In this document: one piece after another, positions 24,692 to 32,967 of the stretch
Position numbering within the stretch: position 1 is the stretch's first letter
Layout of the letters: each line of letters begins with the position of its first letter
NCBI GenBank assembly: GCA_943327755.2
Contig: CALPYF020000035.1
Location: 1 to 46,546 of the forward strand
Length of the DNA: 46,546 bases
Source: Deinococcus hopiensis KR-140
GTDB taxonomy: Bacteria > Deinococcota > Deinococci > Deinococcales > Deinococcaceae
Reading direction: 5' to 3'
Notes under the pieces: generated by a model
Databases searched by the model: none
The model's input: the letters and a program-made list of their open reading frames with translations, nothing else
Told to the model about the DNA's origin: nothing
Made by a program: the position numbers and the translations under genes

Positions 24692-25884
24692 CCCGCGACC
24701 GGTTCATCCGCCACGCCACGCGCGGCCTCTGGGGCGTCAGGAAACGCGACGCCGCCCTGGAACTGCGCGGCGCCATTGAGGACAAGATCTACCGCCACCA
24801 GCTCTGCGGCCTGAGTGAGCGAGAAGCAGAACAGGCCGCCCTGCGCGACCTGGGCAGCCCCCATGCCATCGCCCGTGACCTGAACCGCGTGCACACCGCC
24901 CCCGCCGCCCTCCGGGCCACCCTCCTGCTGGGTGTGGCCGGACTGCTGAGCATGCAGGCCGTCGCGCAGATTCCGGCGGTCGGATCGGCGTTCATGCCCA
25001 ACGACGTGGACATTCAGCAGTGCGACGTCGTGACCGGGCAGGCCATGGCCGACCGGTCACCCGCCATGCGCGCCCGCATGGACCGGCTGCTGGCACAGGC
25101 AGGCGGGATGGCAGGCCTGCGCGAGCAGTGCCGGGCCGGCGCGTTCGCCACCCTGGGCCCCCTGCTGAACGTCGCCGACCTGCTGACGGCCCTGAAAGCC
25201 GCGCAGGTTCCCGTGAACGCCGACGCCTCGGCCAGCAGCGCCCTGCTCCTCAAAGGCGGCTCGACCGGCAGCATTCCCCAGGTCTCCTTCCAGACCCAGA
25301 CCATTGGCGGCCAGCGGTACCTGCCCGGCATGTTCCTCATCACCTTCCTCCAGACCGTCACCACCCAGCCGTTCACCCTGACTGGCCAGACCAACCCGGT
25401 GCTGACCATCGGCTCGGCCCGCATCCCCATCGGCTCCGCCCGCGCCCCAGTGCAGACCGTGGACGTCCTGGTCCGCGGCCTGAGCGCCGCCCGCCGCACG
25501 GACACCTCACTGCCTCTGCCCGTGAATGTGATGCCCATGACCACCACCCTGCCCATCGACCCGGCCGCGCCGCAACTGGCTGTTCCGGGGACAGATGGCG
25601 AGGTCTTCGCGGTGGTGCAGAACATCCTGCGGATCAACGAGGACCGCCGGGACGCGGACGCCCCAGAGACCCTGTGGGTGCGGGCGCGGCAGAACGGCCG
25701 GATCGCGTTCACAGACGAACTGACTCCCGATATCCGGCTGGTGAACTCGCAAGAGGAACTCGATCAGGCGACCGCGCGGGGCGTGAAGGCGGCCGTGGTG
25801 TACCGCGTGAACACCGCGAACCTCCAGCACCCGGCGATGACGCCCGTCCCGGCAATGCAGGTCAGAGTGGTCACACGCCCATGA
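24688..25884 (+). CDS. permease-prefix-domain protein with one membrane span, paralogue 1
   Basis: 398 aa. Residues 1-70 (RHATRGLWGVRKRDAALELR, LSEREAEQAALRDLGSP, AIARDLNRVH) resemble the cytosolic permease prefix domain that sits before ABC-type permeases in PadR operons. One transmembrane helix follows (74-94, LRATLLLGVAGLLSMQAVAQ). Instead of a permease, the rest (about 300 residues) is an exported domain with repeating phrases TTQPFTLTGQTNPVLTIG, RIPIGSARAPVQTVDVL and AVPGTDGEVFAVVQNI. Function unknown. It could be an envelope sensor or an assembly protein. Start and stop overlap neighbours by 4 nt (ATGA). Confidence 0.8.
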   Translation: MTRDRFIRHATRGLWGVRKRDAALELRGAIEDKIYRHQLCGLSEREAEQAALRDLGSPHAIARDLNRVHTAPAALRATLLLGVAGLLSMQAVAQIPAVGSAFMPNDVDIQQCDVVTGQAMADRSPAMRARMDRLLAQAGGMAGLREQCRAGAFATLGPLLNVADLLTALKAAQVPVNADASASSALLLKGGSTGSIPQVSFQTQTIGGQRYLPGMFLITFLQTVTTQPFTLTGQTNPVLTIGSARIPIGSARAPVQTVDVLVRGLSAARRTDTSLPLPVNVMPMTTTLPIDPAAPQLAVPGTDGEVFAVVQNILRINEDRRDADAPETLWVRARQNGRIAFTDELTPDIRLVNSQEELDQATARGVKAAVVYRVNTANLQHPAMTPVPAMQVRVVTRP

Positions 25885-27068
25885 ACCAGACCGACCAGTT
25901 CATCCGTCACGCCACGCGCGGCCTCTGGGGCAGCAAGAAACGCGACGCGGCGCTGGAACTGCGCGGCGCCATCGAGGACAAGATCTATCGCCACCAGCTG
26001 TGCGGCCTGAGTGAGCGGGAAGCAGAACAGGCCGCGCTGCGTGACCTGGGCAGCCCCCACGCCATCGCCCGCGACCTCAGCCGCGTCCACACGGCACCCC
26101 GTGCGCTCCGGGCCACGCTCCTCCTGGGTGTGGTGGGCCTGCTGGGCCTCCAGGCAGTGGCACAGATCCCCACCGTGCAGGCCGCCCCTGTTCCTGTCGA
26201 GGAGGCTTGCACCTTCAACGACGCGAAACTCGCCCTTTTCAGTGTGGAAGACCGCGCCCGCATCGAAGCGCAGATCCGCGCTGCTGGCGGGCAGGCCGCA
26301 TACGAAGCCACCTGCCGAATCCGCCGATCTGGAGCGGAACTGAATACCCTGCTCAGACTGACCGACGTGATTGCCGCGCTGCGCGCCGCCCGGATCGACG
26401 TACAGCACCTGCCCGGCCTCGACGCCCACCTGCAGCTGCGGCTGCCCGGTGAGGACTGGCAGGGCGTGAACCTCACGGGCTCGACCATCCATGTTCGTTC
26501 CGGAAAGGGAAAAGTCGAACCGTACGTGTACGCTTCGGGACTCGTCAACCTGCTACGCGGCACGTTCAAGGGCACCCTTTCATTGACCGGGATGACGAAT
26601 CCCATCCTTCACATCGGCCCGTCGCAGATGCAGTTGGGCACACCGCTTCAGCCTGTACAGGCCGCTGACGTCCTCCTGCTCAGCGTCCTTGACGAAGTCA
26701 TGAACCGCATGCTCATCAAGGCAGGACCTGAAGCGAAATGGCCTATGACGGTCAGCAGCAATGAGCTTCAGGCTGGATCCAACGGCACGTTCCTCGCCCT
26801 CAAGGACGCGGCACCGCGTTTCTACGCAGTCGTCGGGACCAACGAGGGGAACACTGAACTGTCCGTTCAATCTTCGCAGGCCGGGCGACTGACCCTTTGC
26901 CACTGCACGCTCAACCAAATCAACTTGACCGGTGATCTGTCCACCCTAATGGACTGGACGAAGATCGGCACGTCCGGCGTGATGGTGTACGCCCTGGACG
27001 TCACCGACCTGCACCGCTTGGACTTGAAGCCCGTGCCCACCGCACAGTTGCACCTGGAGACCCAATGA
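25881..27068 (+). CDS. permease-prefix-domain protein, paralogue 2
   Basis: 395 aa, same plan: prefix domain nearly identical at base level to paralogues 1 and 3, one membrane span (LRATLLLGVVGLLGLQAVAQ), then an exported domain. The exported part is the most divergent of the three (LRLPGEDWQGVNLTGSTIHV, SLTGMTNPILHIGPSQMQLG), but keeps the TGxTNPxLxIG signature. ATGA overlaps on both sides. Strong conservation of the first ~230 bases against a diverged end points to recent duplication or gene conversion of the 5' part. Confidence 0.8.
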   Translation: MNQTDQFIRHATRGLWGSKKRDAALELRGAIEDKIYRHQLCGLSEREAEQAALRDLGSPHAIARDLSRVHTAPRALRATLLLGVVGLLGLQAVAQIPTVQAAPVPVEEACTFNDAKLALFSVEDRARIEAQIRAAGGQAAYEATCRIRRSGAELNTLLRLTDVIAALRAARIDVQHLPGLDAHLQLRLPGEDWQGVNLTGSTIHVRSGKGKVEPYVYASGLVNLLRGTFKGTLSLTGMTNPILHIGPSQMQLGTPLQPVQAADVLLLSVLDEVMNRMLIKAGPEAKWPMTVSSNELQAGSNGTFLALKDAAPRFYAVVGTNEGNTELSVQSSQAGRLTLCHCTLNQINLTGDLSTLMDWTKIGTSGVMVYALDVTDLHRLDLKPVPTAQLHLETQ

Positions 27069-28249
27069 ACCCTACCCATCAGTTCATCCGCCACGCCACG
27101 CGCGGCCTCTGGGGCGTCAGGAAACGCGACGCCGCCCTGGAACTGCGCGGCGCCATCGAGGACAAGATCTACCGCCACCAGCTCTGCGGCCTGAGTGAGC
27201 TGGAAGCAGAACGGGCCGCGCTGCGCGACCTGGGGAGCCCCCACGCCATCGCCCGCGACCTGAATCGTGTCCACACCGCGCCGACTGCCATCCGGGCCAC
27301 GCTCCTCCTGGGTGTGGTGGGGATGCTGGGCGTACAGGCCGTGGCGCAGATCCCGGCGGTCGGATCGGCGTTCCGGACGCAGGATCTTCAGGAGTGCCGT
27401 GTGCTCAGCCCGGAGGAGGTCGCCAGTCTGCCCCCCGGGGCACTGGCGCGCCTCCAGCGCCTCTACGCGCAGTACGGGGGGGCGGAAGGCCTGAACGCTC
27501 AGTGCAAGAAGGGAGCCTTTCTCTTCCCGCTCCTGAGCATCACGGATCTGCTGGCCGCCATGTCAGCTGCGAAGGTGCCCGTCTACGCCGATCCCTCGAC
27601 CACGAGTGCGCTCGTCCTCAAGGAAAGCCCGGCGGGCAATCCACACATCTCCTATATGACAGAGCTGATCCATGGTCAGCGGTACGTGTCCAGCCGCGTG
27701 CTCATGGGCTTCGTCCGCTCCGTGACGACCCAACCGTTCACCCTCACCGGCCTGACCAATCCGGTGCTGACCATCGGCGCGGCCCGCATCCCGGTCGGCA
27801 CCACGCAGGCGCCGGTGCGCACCGTGGACATCCTGGGTGCAGGGCTGGCGGACGCGCGCCGGACGGACACCTCGCTGCCCCTGCCGGTGAACGTGATGCC
27901 CATCGACTCGACGTTCGCGTTCGATCCCGCGGCCCCTCAACTGGCTGTTCCGGGTACAGATGGCGACGTCTTCGCAGTGGTACAGAACATCCGGCGGCTG
28001 AATCAGAAGGCCTTCAACGGTGGGGACCAATCGGAGACGTTGTGGGTGCGCGCCCGGCAGAACGGGCGGATCGCATTCACGGACGAACTGACGCCGAACG
28101 TGCGGCTGGTGAACTCGCAGGCGGAACTCGATCAGGCGACCGCGCGCGGCGTGAATGCGGCTGTGGTGTACCGCGTGAATGCCACGAACCTCCAGCATCC
28201 GGTGCTGACGCCCGTCCCGGCGACGCAGGTGCGCGTGGTCAAGCCCTGA
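27065..28249 (+). CDS. permease-prefix-domain protein, paralogue 3
   Basis: 394 aa. Closest to paralogue 1 over its whole length: prefix domain, one span (IRATLLLGVVGMLGVQAVAQ) and an exported domain with TTQPFTLTGLTNPVLTIG, PVRTVDILGAGLADARRTD and AVPGTDGDVFAVVQNI. It ends VKP. It is the last gene of the operon and a strong hairpin follows 27 nt after the stop. Three copies in a row suggest a hetero-oligomer or dosage selection. Confidence 0.8.
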   Translation: MNPTHQFIRHATRGLWGVRKRDAALELRGAIEDKIYRHQLCGLSELEAERAALRDLGSPHAIARDLNRVHTAPTAIRATLLLGVVGMLGVQAVAQIPAVGSAFRTQDLQECRVLSPEEVASLPPGALARLQRLYAQYGGAEGLNAQCKKGAFLFPLLSITDLLAAMSAAKVPVYADPSTTSALVLKESPAGNPHISYMTELIHGQRYVSSRVLMGFVRSVTTQPFTLTGLTNPVLTIGAARIPVGTTQAPVRTVDILGAGLADARRTDTSLPLPVNVMPIDSTFAFDPAAPQLAVPGTDGDVFAVVQNIRRLNQKAFNGGDQSETLWVRARQNGRIAFTDELTPNVRLVNSQAELDQATARGVNAAVVYRVNATNLQHPVLTPVPATQVRVVKP

Positions 28250-28275
28250 TCAACCAGAAACACGAAGAGCCTTCA

Positions 28276-28320
28276 GCAGCAGCGTGGAGAGGGCAAGACT
28301 GCACCTCTCCACACTGCTGC
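28276..28320 (+). terminator. hairpin after the PadR operon
   Basis: A 16-bp stem with one mismatch: 28276-28282 pairs with 28314-28320 and GTGGAGAGG (28284-28292) with CCTCTCCAC (28304-28312), 11-nt loop. No T-run follows, but it lies just past the last gene of the operon. Confidence 0.6.
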
Positions 28321-28378
28321 CCCATAAACCGCGAACCCCTTGACCACTGGTGTGCCCCCCAACAATCGGACGGTATGA

Positions 28379-28615
28379 AGTAGAGAGTCGGATTCGCCCA
28401 CCCACGTTGACGGGAAACGCGAGTTCGGGGAGCACTGGCGGTGCGTGCGGTGCGGCGTGACGCTGCTGATGGTGCAGGCGCGGCGTGGTCGGCGGCAGGT
28501 GTGGAGTGACGACCGCTGGCAGGTGCGGCCGCACGTGTTCCAGGCGTGGGCGAAGCGGGGGCCGCCGCCGGGGGCGCTGCAGGCCAGGGCGCACCGTGGT
28601 GCGGGGAGCGCGTGA
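28379..28615 (+). pseudogene. C-terminal fragment of a small zinc-ribbon-like gene
   Basis: The frame opens after a TGA at 28376 and has no start codon before KREFGEHWRCVRCGVTLLMV. It continues VWSDDRWQVRPHVFQAWAKR to a stop at 28615. The CxxC and strongly basic, Trp-rich text look like a real small nucleic-acid binding protein whose 5' end is lost. It lies just upstream of the first shared promoter block, where a preceding cassette's gene would end. Confidence 0.5.
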
Positions 28616-28646
28616 TGCACTCCCATTTTTTCCGTGCTGCACACAT

Positions 28647-28683
28647 TTCGCACACCATAATTGTCGCATCTAATGACATCATT
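28647..28683 (+). promoter_or_regulatory. shared promoter block, copy 1
   Basis: TTCGCA (28647-28652), CACCA, a spacer ending CGCA (16 nt in all), TCTAAT (28669-28674), then GACATCATT (28675-28683). The ATG at 28690 lies 6 nt on. It matches five other blocks in the window at the -35 flank, the CGCA, the -10 and the CATCAT element. Confidence 0.7.
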
Positions 28684-28689
28684 ACAAGC

Positions 28690-29268
28690 ATGGAAGCCAA
28701 CCTCCCTGTCCACTCCGACCGCCACGCCCACCTCGCCGCCGCCCTGCACGACCCGCTCACCCGCGCCCCGGCCGGACTGTCCCGCCAGCCCGGCAGTCAG
28801 GCCCGCGCCAAGCGCCTGCGGCGCGAGATCCGCGCCGCCTACACCCTGACCCACGTCCACCTGTCCGGCATCGCCACGGCCGCGCCAGTCGGGCAGTCCC
28901 TGCCCCGGGACCTGATCGGCGGCGCGCGGCGCGCCATCCTCGAACAGAACCTCCAGGCGGCGCTGGAGCTGGCCGCCCAGGCGCGCACCCTGCCCGTGAC
29001 CCTCGCCGGCGTGCGCGCCCGGGTCGTCGCGCTCGATAACGTCGCCGTGGCGCGGGAGGCCTGCGAAGTGGCCGAAGGTCACCCGATCGCCGCCACGTTG
29101 TCGGGGCTGGTGCAGGAGATCCGGCTGCTCTGCCCGGGGGCGACCCAGGTGGCGCTCAACTGGACGGGCCTGGCCGACGACACCGCCGTGTTCGCCCGGC
29201 CCCAGCGCGAGCTGCGGCTGATCCGGCTGGTGGCGGGCACGCAGCAGGTCGGCACGGTCTGGCACTGA
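28690..29268 (+). CDS. cassette gene: unknown protein, 192 aa
   Basis: No family recognised. N-terminal part is basic and helical (SQARAKRLRREIRAAYTLTH); the middle is GARRAILEQNLQAALELAAQ, followed by beta-type text (LPVTLAGVRARVVALDNVAV) and a C-terminal half that looks like an independent small domain (LCPGATQVALNWTGLADDTA). The start is set by the shared promoter block: the ATG at 28690 is 16 nt after the -10 box and has no ribosome-binding site. A GC hairpin follows the stop at 29275-29302. It stands alone as a one-gene cassette. Confidence 0.65.
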   Translation: MEANLPVHSDRHAHLAAALHDPLTRAPAGLSRQPGSQARAKRLRREIRAAYTLTHVHLSGIATAAPVGQSLPRDLIGGARRAILEQNLQAALELAAQARTLPVTLAGVRARVVALDNVAVAREACEVAEGHPIAATLSGLVQEIRLLCPGATQVALNWTGLADDTAVFARPQRELRLIRLVAGTQQVGTVWH

Positions 29269-29274
29269 CCCGGA

Positions 29275-29302
29275 GGGGCCGGGACGCGGAGGCCCCGGCC
29301 CC
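29275..29302 (+). terminator. GC hairpin after cassette gene 1
   Basis: GGGGCCGGG (29275-29283) pairs with CCCGGCCCC (29294-29302); no T-run. It lies between the stop at 29268 and the next shared promoter block. Confidence 0.5.
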
Positions 29303-29314
29303 TGCCACACAGAT

Positions 29315-29351
29315 TCGACACACCACCCTTCCCGCATTTAATAGCATCATA
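29315..29351 (+). promoter_or_regulatory. shared promoter block, copy 2
   Basis: TCGACA (29315-29320), CACCA, 16-nt spacer ending CGCA, TTTAAT (29337-29342), AGCATCATA (29343-29351). The ATG is at 29363. Same design as the other copies. Confidence 0.75.
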
Positions 29352-29362
29352 AACATAAATCC

Positions 29363-29776
29363 ATGATTCCAGCCCTCGAATCCAACCTGACCCGCTTGCT
29401 CGCCGCCGCCCGCACCCTCGACTTCACTGCGTGGTTCGACACCCTGCCCCAGCGCGACCGTCACCTGATCGTGGTGCACACCCGCTGGCCTCACCGGCGT
29501 ACGGACGCGCTCCATCGGCTTGCCGAAATTCTCTTGGCTATGCTCCAAGCGGAGTCCACACTCCACCGCAAGGTCGCGATTCATCCTCCCAGATCAGCCA
29601 AAAAGCAGATGGTGTTTTGCGTGTTGCACGACGTTCAGTGCACGCCGCAAGGCGCCACGGACGTTCTGCTCCCCTTCATGCCCCGCAGCGGATCACGGAA
29701 CAAACTCTGTATGCGAGGTCTGACCGGAAACATTCATCGGTGGCCGCCCTTCATGAATGTGAACATTCTTTTAAAC
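29363..29776 (+). pseudogene. cassette gene broken by an IS4-type relic
   Basis: The first ~40 codons (MIPALESNLTRLLAAARTLD, FTAWFDTLPQRDRHLIVV) are the start of a cassette gene under the shared promoter. From about 29486 the frame changes character. RTDALHRLAEILLAMLQAES and TLHRKVAIHPPRSAKKQM, then HDVQCTPQGATDVLLPFMP, resemble the N terminus of IS4-family transposases. After ~29690 it turns to nonsense. The open frame runs on through the peptide gene at 29777 to 29956, so a 197-aa chimera could be made, but this is an accident of frame. Confidence 0.55.
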
Positions 29777-29956
29777 ATGTACGGTAGAGCTGTGCCGCAA
29801 CTCCCAACTGCCCACCCGGTCGACCACCACGCTCGATCGACCTACGTCGCTCCTCAACTGACACCGCTGGGCCGCTGGACGGCTGTCACGCTCCTGCAGA
29901 GCGTCCCCATTAATCCCGGCCAGCTCTTCACTCCCACCCCCCGGAACCACCAGTGA
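29777..29956 (+). CDS. short peptide with a lasso-type leader motif
   Basis: 59 aa from ATG 29777 (or GTG 29792). Residues STYVAPQLTPLGRWTAVTL fit the YxxPxLxxxGxWxxxT pattern that precursor-recognition (RRE) proteins bind in lasso-peptide leaders, Thr being at the usual -2 site. The candidate core, LQSVPINPGQLF and on, lacks the Gly/Ala-1 and the ring Asp or Glu of a true lasso peptide, and no cyclase or peptidase gene is near. Its stop overlaps the GTG start of the delta-60 lipoprotein (GTGA), so the two are co-translated. A second copy of the motif (39872-40075) also ends in delta-60 sequence. It may be a novel precursor or a targeting peptide. Confidence 0.5.
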   Translation: MYGRAVPQLPTAHPVDHHARSTYVAPQLTPLGRWTAVTLLQSVPINPGQLFTPTPRNHQ

Positions 29957-32259
29957 CACTGCGCTCCCTCGGCCTGGCTGCCATCAGTCTCACTCTCACC
30001 CTCTCAGCCTGTTCGCCGGCCGGCTCCGCCCTGCCCACCCCCACCACCCCCGTCGTCACCGCCCCCACCACGCCTGTTTCCCTGGGCCGTATGGAAGTCA
30101 GCTTCACCGGCGTCGGCACTCAGATGTACGCCACCAGCGTCCGTCCCCTCGATTCAGGTGTTCGCGGTCAGGCCCTCACTACCGTCGCCCAGGGCCTTCA
30201 GTTGCGTTTCAACAGCAAGAGCAGCTTCGATATTGGCACCGCCGCCACAGGCGGGCTGCGCTACCTCTCTGCCACGTACGACGTCCGCAACGCCAGTGCT
30301 GACGGCGCCACCGCCAGCCCCACAGCACGTAGCAATCTGACGTTCGTAGCTGTCGACGCCAGCGCACCCGCCACGATTAGCGGCACCGCTGTGAGTAACT
30401 TCAAGCGTTTTGACGGATCCGCGGCGGACGCGAGCCTCGCGCCGAAGATCGTGCCGACCGTCGGGATGACTCTCACGAACGGCGTGCCCACCGTCAATGC
30501 TTCGCAGGCGGACTTGCAGGCGCTCAGCAGCAGTGAGGTGACGGCCCTAGGCGTGCCCAACGGCGCTCGGGACGTGTTCCAGTACGGGTTCGTGGTGCGG
30601 AACAAGAGCGGGACAGGTCGGACGCTGCCCGCCAATCCCGGCGCGAGTCAATTCGACGGTCTGATCACGTTCGCAGTAAAATTGCCGCTGCAGGCGAACG
30701 CAGCGAATGATCCATACAGTTTCTCACTGGTGTTCGAGGTGTACGCGGATAGCGCCAACCGAGTGACGCGGGTGCCAGAGGAGACTGCGGCGGCCGCACA
30801 AAGCCGCGCCTCTGCCCTAAGCGCCACGCTGGTCGACGCTGATACCATCTGCACCGTCCGCACCGCCTCGACGAACACGCTGTACGGCCTGGGGATCAGC
30901 TCGACAGGAGCCGGCGGCCGTGACGTCTGCTTCGGGAGTGGGAGCGGCCAAGTCATTACGTCTGTCACCCCGTTTCAGGACGTCATCCGGGCAATGGCGC
31001 TGCAGCCGGACGGGAAGATTGTCGTCACAGGCACCAGTAATCAGGGAACTGGGCCCATTGCTCCCAACAACAACACGGATGTCGCCGTGGCGCGTTACCT
31101 GCCAGACGGCACCCTGGACACGACCTTCGGAATTGGTGGCGTTTTTACGAGTCCAGTGGGAGCAGGTACGAGTGCCGATACACCACAGGCCATCATTCGC
31201 CAACCAGACGGGAAGTTCGTCATTGCGGGCTCGACCACCAACGCGGGCGGCACCACTGGCACGGACATGTTCCTCATGCGGCTCCTACCGAATGGCAGTC
31301 TGGACTCTTCCTTCGGCACGTCCGGGAGAGTCATGATCAATGCCGGAACAGCTGCAATCAACAACTTCGCGTTTGGGCTGGATCAGCAGTCGGACGGCAA
31401 GCTGATCATCCTGGGATACACGATGGAAGGTACTGTTGCGACCGGCTATGACATTGTCCTGGGACGCTATTCGAAAGATGGCGTGCCGGACACCACCTTT
31501 GGAAGCAATGGGCTTGTCCTAACGTCTATTACAACGAACGGGTCCAGTGGCGACCGGGCGCAGGATCTTCAGGTGCTCCCGGACGACACGATCATCGTGG
31601 TCGGCACGACCACCCCGGCGGGTGCCGCCGGAGACACCAACGGCAACGACACTGTGCTACTGAAATACCGAGCCAACGGGACGCTCGACACGAGCTTCGG
31701 GGGGAACGGGACGGGGTACTCGGTTACAGCGATCGGACCGAACCGGGACGCCAGTGGTGGACCGGCTGCGAGCAATGACATTGCCAATGCACTGGTGGTC
31801 CAACCTGACGGGTCCACGATCGTGGTCGGCGGCTCTAACAATCTGGGCACCGCGACGGGACAGGACATCAGCGTGGTGAAATTCACGGCCGCTGGGGTAT
31901 TGGATCTCAGCTTCGGGACTGGGGGCAAAGTCTTCGTGCCCATGGTGGATGGCAGCGTGCTGGATGTCGCCAATGCTGTCCAGCGGCAACCGGACGGGAA
32001 GCTGGTGGTAAGCGGCACCACGCAGAACAGTGGCGGGCCCACGGGGCAGGACTTTGCACTGCTGCGACTCAACGCGAATGGCACGCTGGACACCGCGTTT
32101 GCCGGAAGTGGCAAAGAACTGCTGGCAGTTGGATCAGGAGGCGCGACAGATATCTCGAGTGCCTTACTTCTTCAACCCAATGGCCGGATTGTCCTCGGCG
32201 GTCAGAGCTTGGAAGTCACCAACAACACGAACTTCGCCTTGGTCCGGGTTCAGCCTTAA
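29953..32259 (+). CDS. delta-60-repeat beta-propeller lipoprotein, paralogue A
   Basis: 768 aa. The N terminus is a lipoprotein signal with lipobox LSAC (Cys20), then a Thr/Pro-rich tether. Residues ~45-330 form a domain shared with paralogue B (MEVSFTGVGTQMYATSVRPL, LRFNSKSSFDIG, NLTFVAVDASAPATISGTAV). The C-terminal half is a run of about seven delta-60 repeats, each with a QPDGKIVV-type strand, a FALVRYxxDGTLDTTFG-type strand and a Gly turn; they should close a beta-propeller on the cell surface. It starts with GTG overlapping the stop of the leader-motif peptide. Ligand unknown. Confidence 0.85.
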   Translation: MTLRSLGLAAISLTLTLSACSPAGSALPTPTTPVVTAPTTPVSLGRMEVSFTGVGTQMYATSVRPLDSGVRGQALTTVAQGLQLRFNSKSSFDIGTAATGGLRYLSATYDVRNASADGATASPTARSNLTFVAVDASAPATISGTAVSNFKRFDGSAADASLAPKIVPTVGMTLTNGVPTVNASQADLQALSSSEVTALGVPNGARDVFQYGFVVRNKSGTGRTLPANPGASQFDGLITFAVKLPLQANAANDPYSFSLVFEVYADSANRVTRVPEETAAAAQSRASALSATLVDADTICTVRTASTNTLYGLGISSTGAGGRDVCFGSGSGQVITSVTPFQDVIRAMALQPDGKIVVTGTSNQGTGPIAPNNNTDVAVARYLPDGTLDTTFGIGGVFTSPVGAGTSADTPQAIIRQPDGKFVIAGSTTNAGGTTGTDMFLMRLLPNGSLDSSFGTSGRVMINAGTAAINNFAFGLDQQSDGKLIILGYTMEGTVATGYDIVLGRYSKDGVPDTTFGSNGLVLTSITTNGSSGDRAQDLQVLPDDTIIVVGTTTPAGAAGDTNGNDTVLLKYRANGTLDTSFGGNGTGYSVTAIGPNRDASGGPAASNDIANALVVQPDGSTIVVGGSNNLGTATGQDISVVKFTAAGVLDLSFGTGGKVFVPMVDGSVLDVANAVQRQPDGKLVVSGTTQNSGGPTGQDFALLRLNANGTLDTAFAGSGKELLAVGSGGATDISSALLLQPNGRIVLGGQSLEVTNNTNFALVRVQP

Positions 32260-32925
32260 AAACGCTGAACGCAACCTCAGGGTGTGAACGCAAGATGCAG
32301 CATGATCAACGCTCTGGTCAGCGTCGACTCGGCTTGGAGCACGGCCAGAAGGCCTTCGGCAGGTCAACAGAGTGCGGCCGTACGCCGGCAAGGCCAGCAG
32401 GTATGTAGGTAAACGGCCAACGTGTCAGCATGGAAACGGGCAGTATCTGGGTCTGTGACGATCCCAGATACTGCCCGTTTCCATGCCGCACCACGCTCAG
32501 AACGCCATTTCTCGAGAAGTGTCAGGTGCTGAGGTTCTGCCCTTTCGATGACTGGTTCTATGCCCTGCTCGAAATCTTCCGCGATGGGCGAGTACCTGCT
32601 GCACTGGCAGTAAACGATTCGCCGCAGTCCGTACCGGCCCTTCCGTCCAGGGGGCCGGTTCCCGCTGTGCCCGCCGCGCGCGCTGCCGGGCCGCTGCGCC
32701 TCCTGCGGCGCTGCTGGGGCGACTGCGGGGCACGGAATGGCCTGCTGGCCCCTTCCCGGCCCTGCGGCGCGGTTTCGTGCCGGGCAGCCCGGATCGGGTG
32801 GGTGGGTGCGTCCCGGCCCGGCGGATCTGTCCGCGCCCGGGCTTGCGCGGGTGCCGTGCCCTGCACATCTTGCACGACCCCGAACGGGAACAACGCGCAC
32901 GGCAGCGGCTTTTTCCCACACACAT
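32260..32925. other. intergenic region with a long hairpin and degraded coding text
   Basis: Besides the 24-bp hairpin (32428-32486) I find no intact gene. On the + strand around 32735-32940 the text RRGFVPGSPDRVGGCVPARR, then GLRGCRALHILHDPEREQRA, looks like the tail of a lost gene that runs into the next shared promoter block, as happens upstream of copy 1. Confidence 0.35.
32428..32486. repeat. 24-bp perfect inverted repeat
   Basis: 32428-32451 and 32463-32486 are perfect complements (GCATGGAAACGGGCAGTATC and on), with an 11-nt loop. No T-run follows. It lies 170 nt after the delta-60 lipoprotein. It could be a strong terminator, or a miniature element. Confidence 0.75.
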
Positions 32926-32962
32926 TCGACACACCATGTATTCCGCATAAAATGACATCATA
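32926..32962 (+). promoter_or_regulatory. shared promoter block, copy 3
   Basis: TCGACA (32926-32931), CACCA, 16-nt spacer ending CCGCA, TAAAAT (32948-32953), GACATCATA (32954-32962), ATG at 32968. This copy has the best -10 box. Confidence 0.8.
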
Positions 32963-32967
32963 GTTCC

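Noticed and set aside
29777..29956. A true lasso-peptide cluster
   Set aside because: The core lacks the N-terminal Gly/Ala and ring Asp/Glu, and no cyclase, peptidase or RRE gene is present nearby.
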